A stretch of DNA of 43,449 nt from assembly GCA_944322585.1 (NCBI GenBank), contig CALUPB010000022.1, forward strand, positions 1-43,449. Direction: 5' to 3'. The notes beneath the pieces were generated by a model. The model saw only the letters and a list, made by a program, of their open reading frames with translations. It was not told where the DNA came from and searched no databases. The stretch's first letter is position 1. Every line of letters starts with the position of its first letter. The position numbers and the translations under genes are program-made. This stretch comes from an uncultured Bacteroidales bacterium (GTDB lineage: Bacteria > Bacteroidota > Bacteroidia > Bacteroidales > UBA932). This document shows positions 32,147 through 40,610 of the stretch, piece by piece.

Positions 32147-35100
32147 ATGGGCAGGACAGATACATCCGCATTGCGGGCCATCAGGACTTCGGTCAGAGGT
32201 CTTTTCAAGACAATATTATGTCTGGCGGCAGGGATTGCCGCCGTTTCCTGCGGACAGGAAGAAGGGCTGAGTCCAGACCCGGGATTTTCCACATGGATCA
32301 GTGCATATTCAGGAGGAGTCCTGCAGACGGACGCAACCGTGAAAGTGGTGCTCAACACACCTATATCGGCCCTGATGCAGGGACAGGACTCCAGGATGGC
32401 AATAACTGACCAGAAAGCATTGGACCGTCTGTTCTCTTTCTCCCCAGCCATGTCCGGAACAGTAAGGATTGCAGGGGAGGACATAGTGGAATTCATCCCG
32501 GATGAAGGAGAGATGAAACCGGGCACATCCTACAGAGCCTCGTTCAGGCTCGGAGACCTGACGGACACCGGTGATTCCGGATTGGATGTATTCAGGTTTT
32601 CCTTTGCCACAGCTCCGAAAGAAGTGTCGATGGAAATAAAATGGATAATGATAAGCGACGAGGATCCCGACAAGGCCGACGTCCGGGGTATTCTGTATTT
32701 CAGCGAACCTCCGGCAACGGATGCGGAGATAAGGATGCTTTCATGCTCCTACCCGGACACCGGCTACAGACTGCGGTTCGAGAGAAGCGATGACGGCAAG
32801 ACGGTCAGGTTCCGGATTACAGGACTTGTGCGGGGAGAAGAGGAAAGGAAACTGGTCATCAGTCTCAACGGCACGGAGGACGGTTTCATTTCCAAGGATG
32901 AGGAAACCGTCACAATTCCTCCGAGACACGGGTTCAACGTCATCGGAGCGGAACTTGTCGGGGCCGCAAACCCTTATATCGACATAACTTTCTCACAGCC
33001 TGTCGACAAGGATTTCAACCCTGTCGGGATGTTCAGCCTCGAAGGGGCCGGAAGGACATGGACATCCTCCAGAAACAATATAGTCAGACTTTATTTCGAA
33101 AGTTTAGGGAATGAAGTCATGAAACTGGATGTTGCGGCCGGGATAAGAAGCAGCGGCGGAGAAAGACTTGCAGAGCCGGTCTCGATAGAAATCAAGAGCG
33201 ACGAACTGAAACCGGCCGTGGAAATCCCCGTCAAGGGGAATATTCTCCCTGACGACAGGGAACTGCTGCTGCCTCTGAGGGCCGTCAACCTTTCTGCGGT
33301 AGACATTTCGGTAATCAGGATATATCCGAACAATATCCTTTCATTCCTCCAGGACAATGAACTCGGAGACGACAACGGTCTGCGCCGCTTCGGAAGGCTC
33401 GTCAGCAGGCAGACTGTCCGGTTGGACACCGACCCGACCAAAGACCTGTCGCAATGGCAGGATTTTGCAGTCGATCTGTCCGGGCTTTTCAGACAGGAGC
33501 CGGGCGCGATATACAGAATAAGAGTATCGTTCAACCAGAATTATTCCCTATACGGACGGCACCGCCTGTCCGGTGGAGCAGCATCCGAATTCGGACAGCA
33601 TGAAGGCCCGGCCACAACTGACGGCAGCCAAGGAACGGAAACAGGACAGGCTGCGACTGACCGGAATATATCAACACGGACGGATGACGCCAGGCCACAG
33701 GCCGGAAGAGGACAGACAGCCGATGCCGGCACACTGATAAAGCTGAAACCTGACACAAGCGAAGAAGAACAGCTCGTATGGGACACCCCGTCCCCGTATT
33801 ATTACGAAAGCTACTATGAAGACGGATACAGGTGGACAGACCGGGACAATCCTGCCACCCAGTCCTACTATATGGACGGCTCGCGCTTCCCGTACTGCAA
33901 CCTGATGACATCCGACATCGGGATCATAGCCAAACGTGCAGGAGACGGCAGAATATGGACAGCTGTCAACAATATCCTGACCACAGCTCCGGTCGAAGGC
34001 GCGGAAGTGACCGTCTACAACTATCAGCTGCAGGTTATCGGGCAGGCCGTGACTGACAGCCGGGGATTTGCCGACATGGAAATCTCCGGAGTGCCTTTTG
34101 CCGTCACGGCCTGTTCCGGCAAATCCATAAGCTATCTCAAGGTCACTGACGGCAACGAGAAGTCTCTCAGCAGGTTCGACACAGGAGGGCAGAAGGTGGA
34201 AAAGGGACTCAAATGCTTTATCTACGGAGAACGCGGCGTCTGGAGACCGGGAGACACCCTTCATGTCTCCCTTATGATAGATGATACGGACAACAGACTG
34301 CCGGACACGCATCCGGTCACTATGGAGCTGTACACCCCGCTCGGGCAGTTCCACACGAGAATGGTGGACAGCAGGGGGACGGACGGCCTTTATGTCTTCC
34401 ATATACCGACATCCGACGGTGATCCTACCGGGACATGGAACGCCTGGTTCAAAGTCGGAGGCTCGTCTTTCCACAAAGCCCTTATGATCGAGACCATAAA
34501 GCCGAACAGGCTGAAAATATCCCTTAAGACTTCGGACGACATCCTCCAGGCCGGAAGGAAAACCAGGTTCACTCTTGCGGCATCATGGCTTACAGGCCCT
34601 GCGGCAGCCGGATTGGACGGCAGTGTGGAAATGATTCTCAGTCCGGCAGGAAAGACATTCGAAGGATATGAAGACTACCTGTTCAACGACCCTACCGTCC
34701 CGGCGTCACAGACTTCGGTACAACTGTTCGACACCCTGCTCGACAAGGAAGGTCAGTCCGTAAAGGACATCACGATACCTCCTGTGGACAGGGCTTCCGG
34801 CATGATGGAAGCCAGGCTCGTAAGCCGGGTGACGGAAAAGGGAGGAGATGAAAGCATAACTTCACAGACAAGCCTCTATTCGCCGTATCCGGCATATGTC
34901 GGCATTTCCATGCCTGAAAGTGAAAAAAGCTATCTGGAGACAGACAAGGACCATGTTTTCCGCGTAATGGCAGTAGACAGAGAAGGCCGTCCGGCCGCAG
35001 GGCGCAGGCTTGAATACAGGATATTCAAGTTAGACTGGAGCTGGTGGTGGGAGAGCAGGGCAGAAGAACTGTCTTCATACGTGAACGGGACAGCTGCAAA

Positions 35101-37891
35101 ACCTGTCGGCAAAGGGACGCTCCTTTCCTCAGCCGGACCTTGCGAAATACCGTTCAGGATAGACTATCCGCAATGGGGACGGTTTCTGGTCTACGTGAAA
35201 GATCTTGACGGAGGCCATGCCACAGGATGCATATTCACCGCTGACTGGCCTGCATACAGGGGACGCTCCGACAAGAGAGACCCGGATGCGCTCACGATGC
35301 TGACCTTCTCGACTGACAAAAAGGAATACAAGGTCGGGGAGGAAGCCACAGTATTCATCCCTGCCGCGGAAGGAGGCCGCGCCCTCGTATCCCTTGAGAA
35401 CGGGAGCCGGATACTCTCCTCCGGCTGGGTGGAGACATCAGCAGAGGGTGACAAACCGTACACATTCACCGTAACGGAGGAAATGAGTCCCAATTTCTAT
35501 ATCCATATTTCCCTGCTCCAGAAGCACGGCAACACATCCAACGACCTTCCTGTAAGGATGTACGGAGTACAGCCGGTCATGGTGTCCGACGAGATGTCGC
35601 GGCTGCATCCAATGATATCCATGCCGGACGCAGTGCGTCCGCAGGAGGAATTTTCCATAAAAGTCACGGAAAGGGACGGCAGGAAAATGACCTATACCCT
35701 TGCCATAGTGGATGAGGGACTGCTCGATATCACTGCATTCAAGACTCCTGACCCGTGGGCGGCAATGTATGCCCGGGAAGCCCTCGGAGTAAAAACATGG
35801 GATCTGTACGACAATGTAATCGGGGCTTTCGGAGGGAAACTGTCCCCGATGGCCAGTATCGGAGGGGACCAGACCATCAGCAGGGAATCGAAGCAGGACA
35901 ACAGGTTCAATCCTGTGGTGGAATTCCTCGGTCCGTTTACATCGGACGGTAAGGAGAATGTGCACAGAATAACGCTTCCGATGTATGTCGGCTCGGTCAG
36001 GGTAATGGTAGTGGCCGGAAAAGACGGAGCCTACGGCAATGCGGAAAAGGCTGTGCCGGTAAGGACGCCACTCATGGTGCTCCCTACCCTGCCGCGCTCA
36101 CTTGCCCCGGGAGAAACTGTCGCTCTGCCTGTCAATGTATTTGCCATGGAGAAGCCCGAGCCGTCGGTAAAGGTATCCGTCCGGGTACAGGGTCCGGCGG
36201 AAACCGTATCTCCGGCCTCCAGGACACTCTCCTTTACCAAGCCGGGAGACAAGATGGCGGACTTCATCCTGAAGACAACCGGAGAAGGGACGGCTAAAGT
36301 GACAGTAACGGCTTCCGGGCAAGGATATACTGCGACTGAGACCATATCCGTCCCTGTCAGGAACCCCAATCCGTATGTCACTGAAAGATACAGGGCTGTC
36401 ATCGGCCCCGGGGAAAGCCGTGAAATAGACTATGGCAGTACAGGTGACGAAGAAGGCTCGGCTGTTCTGGAACTCGCCTCGTTCCCGGCCATGGACATAT
36501 ACGGAAGTTTCCGGTATATTGCAGACTACGGGCATGACTGCTCTGAACAGATTTCCGCGAGGGGAATAGCGCTCCTTTCCCTGAAGAAATTTCTTGACGG
36601 CAAGGGAAAGGCGGCCGTGGACAGCCTCGTGCCTGTCCTGCTGAACAGGCTTTACGGAAGACAGCTGGCCGACGGAGGGTTCCCCGTATGGCCGGGTCAG
36701 ACAGCCGCTCATGAATGGGTGACATCGATGGCCGGCCATTTCATGACGCTCGCCGCAGCCTCGGGATATGAAGTGAATAAAGGCGTCATGAACGCATGGA
36801 TGAATTTCCAGAAAAAGTGTTCAAGAAACTACAGGAATCCTTCCGCCGGAGACCGCAGATCGGCATCCCTTTCACTCATACAGGCATACAGGCTGTATTC
36901 ACTGGCGCTGGCATCCTCTCCGGAAGAAGGGGCGATGAACCGGCTAAGGGAATCTCCGTCCGTTTCCGGAATTGCAGGGTGGATGCTTGCTTCGGCATAT
37001 GCATTGAGCGGGAAAAAAGCCGTAGCCAGGGAAATCATAACAGAGCTCCGGACGGACACCGAAGAATATTCCCCGGATGACAGGAGCTATGGGTCACCTC
37101 TCCGGGACAGGGCGATAATGCTGGAAAGCCTCGTACTGGCGGATGAAACAGACAGTGCCCTTCACCTTGCAATGGATATTGCAGGCGAATCCTCGAACAG
37201 GGTTCTTACGACTCAATACTCCGCATTCATGGCCTCTGCCATAGGGCGGCTTGCCGACAAGGTCAACACCGGAGCTCTCCATGCCGGATTCAGATATGCA
37301 GGTTCAGCGGACGACGGTTTCGAACAGATAAACAGTGCATCGGCCGTCTGGACCAGGAATCTGTCTCCTGACGGGAAATGCGTGGAAATCAAGAATCTGT
37401 CCGAAGGTCCTGTCTATGCATCCGTGACTGTCCGGCACCGGCCGGCATCCGGCGCTTCCATCCGGCCGGCATCTTCAGGAATAGGACTGGATGTTTCCTG
37501 GACAGATCCGGACGGCAATCCGATATCTCCTGAACGGCTGGCTCAGGGAGAAGATTTCAAAGCCACTGTCACCGTGTCGAACATCTCCGGGACAAGGGGC
37601 ATGACTTCCCTCGCCCTTTCCGTGCCCGTACCGTCAGGATGGGAAATCTTCAATGAAAGGATGTACGGGACCGGGACTGCCGACATGAGCCAGACCTGTG
37701 ACTATATGGACATAAGGGATGACAAGGTGATGTACTATTTCGACCTTCCGGCAGGAACAGAGAAGACATTCACCGTAAGGATGCGTGCCGCATACAAAGG
37801 GGAATTCATACTGCCGGCCATAAGCTGCGAAGCAATGTATTCTCCTGAGGACAACGCCCGTACGGCCTCCGGGAAAGCTACAGTGGAATAG
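32147..37891 (+). CDS. Bacterial alpha-2-macroglobulin family lipoprotein
   Basis: Bacterial macroglobulins trap proteases that reach the periplasm and are usually encoded next to pbpC, as here. The 1914-residue protein begins with a lipoprotein signal (lipobox ending AAVSC, about residue 35). It has N-terminal Ig-like domains, a macroglobulin core with YGERGVWRPGDTLHVSLMID near 690, a bait-like region, a complement-like core near 1240-1300 and a helical thioester domain. The thioester motif CSEQ is intact at Cys1465-Gln1468 (TGC at 36539-36541), so covalent capture is possible. A low-complexity Gly/Thr/Asp/Gln-rich insert (about 472-540) interrupts the N-terminal part. It probably sits on the periplasmic face of a membrane. 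Confidence 0.93.
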   Translation: MGRTDTSALRAIRTSVRGLFKTILCLAAGIAAVSCGQEEGLSPDPGFSTWISAYSGGVLQTDATVKVVLNTPISALMQGQDSRMAITDQKALDRLFSFSPAMSGTVRIAGEDIVEFIPDEGEMKPGTSYRASFRLGDLTDTGDSGLDVFRFSFATAPKEVSMEIKWIMISDEDPDKADVRGILYFSEPPATDAEIRMLSCSYPDTGYRLRFERSDDGKTVRFRITGLVRGEEERKLVISLNGTEDGFISKDEETVTIPPRHGFNVIGAELVGAANPYIDITFSQPVDKDFNPVGMFSLEGAGRTWTSSRNNIVRLYFESLGNEVMKLDVAAGIRSSGGERLAEPVSIEIKSDELKPAVEIPVKGNILPDDRELLLPLRAVNLSAVDISVIRIYPNNILSFLQDNELGDDNGLRRFGRLVSRQTVRLDTDPTKDLSQWQDFAVDLSGLFRQEPGAIYRIRVSFNQNYSLYGRHRLSGGAASEFGQHEGPATTDGSQGTETGQAATDRNISTRTDDARPQAGRGQTADAGTLIKLKPDTSEEEQLVWDTPSPYYYESYYEDGYRWTDRDNPATQSYYMDGSRFPYCNLMTSDIGIIAKRAGDGRIWTAVNNILTTAPVEGAEVTVYNYQLQVIGQAVTDSRGFADMEISGVPFAVTACSGKSISYLKVTDGNEKSLSRFDTGGQKVEKGLKCFIYGERGVWRPGDTLHVSLMIDDTDNRLPDTHPVTMELYTPLGQFHTRMVDSRGTDGLYVFHIPTSDGDPTGTWNAWFKVGGSSFHKALMIETIKPNRLKISLKTSDDILQAGRKTRFTLAASWLTGPAAAGLDGSVEMILSPAGKTFEGYEDYLFNDPTVPASQTSVQLFDTLLDKEGQSVKDITIPPVDRASGMMEARLVSRVTEKGGDESITSQTSLYSPYPAYVGISMPESEKSYLETDKDHVFRVMAVDREGRPAAGRRLEYRIFKLDWSWWWESRAEELSSYVNGTAAKPVGKGTLLSSAGPCEIPFRIDYPQWGRFLVYVKDLDGGHATGCIFTADWPAYRGRSDKRDPDALTMLTFSTDKKEYKVGEEATVFIPAAEGGRALVSLENGSRILSSGWVETSAEGDKPYTFTVTEEMSPNFYIHISLLQKHGNTSNDLPVRMYGVQPVMVSDEMSRLHPMISMPDAVRPQEEFSIKVTERDGRKMTYTLAIVDEGLLDITAFKTPDPWAAMYAREALGVKTWDLYDNVIGAFGGKLSPMASIGGDQTISRESKQDNRFNPVVEFLGPFTSDGKENVHRITLPMYVGSVRVMVVAGKDGAYGNAEKAVPVRTPLMVLPTLPRSLAPGETVALPVNVFAMEKPEPSVKVSVRVQGPAETVSPASRTLSFTKPGDKMADFILKTTGEGTAKVTVTASGQGYTATETISVPVRNPNPYVTERYRAVIGPGESREIDYGSTGDEEGSAVLELASFPAMDIYGSFRYIADYGHDCSEQISARGIALLSLKKFLDGKGKAAVDSLVPVLLNRLYGRQLADGGFPVWPGQTAAHEWVTSMAGHFMTLAAASGYEVNKGVMNAWMNFQKKCSRNYRNPSAGDRRSASLSLIQAYRLYSLALASSPEEGAMNRLRESPSVSGIAGWMLASAYALSGKKAVAREIITELRTDTEEYSPDDRSYGSPLRDRAIMLESLVLADETDSALHLAMDIAGESSNRVLTTQYSAFMASAIGRLADKVNTGALHAGFRYAGSADDGFEQINSASAVWTRNLSPDGKCVEIKNLSEGPVYASVTVRHRPASGASIRPASSGIGLDVSWTDPDGNPISPERLAQGEDFKATVTVSNISGTRGMTSLALSVPVPSGWEIFNERMYGTGTADMSQTCDYMDIRDDKVMYYFDLPAGTEKTFTVRMRAAYKGEFILPAISCEAMYSPEDNARTASGKATVE

Positions 37892-37997
37892 TGTTCTCCG
37901 GAACCCCGGCACATGCCGGACCGCCTCCGCACTGAAGCACTGAAATGTCCGGCAAGAGATGCTGGCGCCAGGCCCAAGGAGACCCGGAAAGACAAAT

Positions 37998-40442
37998 ATG
38001 CTGAAGGACATACCGAAATATATTTTATCCTGTATAAAGTCCCGTCCGGCGATGGCTGCCGCCATTGCCGGGATGGCCATTGCTGGTGCCGCATATCTAT
38101 GCTGCCTGCCTCGGGATCTTTTCAGGGATACCGAATATTCAAAAGTCATGGCCGACCGGAACGGAGAACTTCTGAACGCCAGGATTGCAGCCGACGGACA
38201 ATGGAGATTCCCTCCTTCGGACTCTGTCCCCGAAAAGTTCGCCACGGCTATCATAGCCTTCGAGGACAAATGGTTCCGGTGGCATCCCGGTGTAAATCCG
38301 TTCTCGCTTGTCAGGGCGGCAGGCCAGAACCTGTCATCCGGAAAGACCGTCAGCGGCGGGAGCACGATAACAATGCAGGTCATCCGGCTGTCCAGGGGCC
38401 GTGAAAGAACAGTATGGCAGAAAATAGTGGAATGCATACTGGCCACACGGCTCGAATTGCGGTGCAGCAAGGATGAAATCATGGCCCTCTACGCTGCACA
38501 CGCCCCGTTCGGAGGCAATGTAGTCGGACTTGAGGCTGCCGCATGGAGATATTTCGGAAAACCATCGTCCGAACTGTCCTGGGGAGAAGCAGCGACATTG
38601 GCTGTCCTGCCGAATGCACCGTCCATGATACATCCCGGCAGGAACAGGGAACTGCTGAAACAGAAAAGGGACAGGCTTCTCCGCATACTGCTGGACAGGG
38701 GGGAAATCGACACCCCGACCTTTCTGCTGGCCTGCGGCGAACCTCTTCCCGATAAACCTCTTCCCCTGCCGCAGTATGCCCCGCACCTGGGATTCAGCAG
38801 ACATCCGATTCCGGACCGGCAGGACGGAGGGCCTGGCAAAAAGTCCGGACAGCCGGACAGCCGGAACACTACAACCATAGACATCGGCCTGCAGAGGCAG
38901 GCCGAAGCTGTCCTGGAAAGATGGCACAGGGAATTCGACAGGAAAGGCATACATGATCTGGCGGCAGTAGTGATCGATGTAAGGACAATGGATGTCCTTG
39001 CATACTGCGGCAATGTTTCCTTCGCCTCCGGACGTCCTGGCAGCCAGGTTGACATCCTGCAGGCCCCGAGGAGCACGGGAAGCATACTCAAGCCGCTTCT
39101 GTACTGTGCGCTTCTTCAGGAGGGGAATATCCTGCCGCGGACACTGCTGCCCGACATTCCCGTAAACATCAACGGATTTTCCCCCCAGAACTATGATCTC
39201 CGGTTCTATGGAGCCGTTCCGGCAGACGAGGCTCTCGCCCGGTCCCTCAATGTCCCGGCAGTGCACATGCTGCGCATTTACGGAGTCCCGCGGTTCCATT
39301 CCCTCCTGTCCGACGCCGGCATGACCACCCTGACAAGGTCTCCAGAAAACTACGGGCTGTCCCTCATCCTCGGCGGAGCCGAAGGCAGACTATACGAAAT
39401 AACCCGGATCTATGCCAGGATGGCACGGCAGCTGGCATATCCCGACATTACGGCTTCAGCTGAAACCGGGGGCATGCATAAAGAAGCCGCGTCAAAATCC
39501 CACGGACCGGGCCGGGGCCTTGCAATGGAACAGGACAACGATTTTCCGCTCACGGATCAGGAAGCCATCTGGTGGACCTTCGACGCCCTGAAGGAAGTAA
39601 ACCGTCCTGACGAGATGGACTGGCGGCTGGTTTCATCCGTCCGCAGGATAGCATGGAAGACAGGCACCAGCTATGGCTTCCGGGATGCATGGGCTGTCGG
39701 GGTGACCCCGGAATATGCAGTGGGAGTCTGGGCAGGAAATGCCGACGGGACCGGAGTGCCCGGGCTGTCAGGGGCAACCTGTGCAGGCCCGGTAATGTTC
39801 GACATCTTCAATTTCCTGCCTTCCGGGACAGACAGGACAAGTCAATCCGCAGCAGGGACATGGTTTACGGAGCCTGACGGCAGCGATTTCACTGTGGCGG
39901 AAGTGTGCCGGGAATCCGGATACCTTGCCGGGCAGTACTGTGACCGGCGCGACACCCTGTTCCTTCCGAAAGCAGCCATGAGAAGCGATGTTTGTCCTTA
40001 CCACAGAGCCGTAACGGTCAGCGCAGACGGGCGTCACAGGGCCACGGCTGCCGAACCCGGAGCCAGGACCGTCAACATGTTTGTCCTTCCTCCGGCTATG
40101 GAATGGTACTACCGGCAACACCATCCGGAATATATTCCCCTTCCCCCGTCAGGACCGGGTACGGGAACTGACGACAGCAAATCCCCGATGGAATTCATAT
40201 ATCCGGAAAACGGCAGTACGGTGACAATCCCGCGCCAGCTGGACGGAAGCATCCGTGGAGCCGTCTTCAACCTTGCCCACAGCAATCCGCAGACCGAAGT
40301 CTACTGGCATTTGGACTCCGGCTATCTCGGCTCCACGAGATATATCCATCAGATGAACATCATAGCCTCTCCCGGCGAACATACCGTTACCGTTGTCGAC
40401 GCCTCAGGGAACACGCTCTCCGTCCGTTTCACCATATGCTAA
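37998..40442 (+). CDS. pbpC: Penicillin-binding protein 1C
   Basis: A bifunctional peptidoglycan synthase. Start MLKDIPKYILS is chosen over an in-frame ATG 13 codons upstream because it directly precedes the membrane anchor (about 18-35, AAAIAGMAIAGAAYLCCL). The glycosyltransferase GT51 domain follows, with catalytic Glu89 in EDKWFRWHPGV and GGSTITMQ. The transpeptidase has the SxxK nucleophile Ser362-Lys365 (STGSILKP) and KTGTS at 554-558. The last 85 residues form the PBP1C C-terminal domain (FIYPENGSTVTIPRQLDG) found with macroglobulin partners. At 814 residues the length is normal. It lies 106 bases downstream of the macroglobulin gene, and the pairing parallels yfhM-pbpC of enterobacteria. 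Confidence 0.94.
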   Translation: MLKDIPKYILSCIKSRPAMAAAIAGMAIAGAAYLCCLPRDLFRDTEYSKVMADRNGELLNARIAADGQWRFPPSDSVPEKFATAIIAFEDKWFRWHPGVNPFSLVRAAGQNLSSGKTVSGGSTITMQVIRLSRGRERTVWQKIVECILATRLELRCSKDEIMALYAAHAPFGGNVVGLEAAAWRYFGKPSSELSWGEAATLAVLPNAPSMIHPGRNRELLKQKRDRLLRILLDRGEIDTPTFLLACGEPLPDKPLPLPQYAPHLGFSRHPIPDRQDGGPGKKSGQPDSRNTTTIDIGLQRQAEAVLERWHREFDRKGIHDLAAVVIDVRTMDVLAYCGNVSFASGRPGSQVDILQAPRSTGSILKPLLYCALLQEGNILPRTLLPDIPVNINGFSPQNYDLRFYGAVPADEALARSLNVPAVHMLRIYGVPRFHSLLSDAGMTTLTRSPENYGLSLILGGAEGRLYEITRIYARMARQLAYPDITASAETGGMHKEAASKSHGPGRGLAMEQDNDFPLTDQEAIWWTFDALKEVNRPDEMDWRLVSSVRRIAWKTGTSYGFRDAWAVGVTPEYAVGVWAGNADGTGVPGLSGATCAGPVMFDIFNFLPSGTDRTSQSAAGTWFTEPDGSDFTVAEVCRESGYLAGQYCDRRDTLFLPKAAMRSDVCPYHRAVTVSADGRHRATAAEPGARTVNMFVLPPAMEWYYRQHHPEYIPLPPSGPGTGTDDSKSPMEFIYPENGSTVTIPRQLDGSIRGAVFNLAHSNPQTEVYWHLDSGYLGSTRYIHQMNIIASPGEHTVTVVDASGNTLSVRFTIC

Positions 40443-40610
40443 AGCATCACGAACATCATTTTCCACAAACACATTGTCGTTCAACAGATTACAAAACCCG
40501 TTAATCCTTGATACCCATGAAAAACATGGTACCGAGGACGGCTCTTTGATACTATTCGTTTATCAGACAGCCAGTTGAAAAGTTATTGCAATCCGCGGTC
40601 TTACTGCAGA

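Noticed and set aside
40515-40529. CCATG/CATGG hairpin as terminator between pbpC and the GLUG gene
   Set aside because: The stem is only five bases with no T-run, so it was not listed as a terminator.
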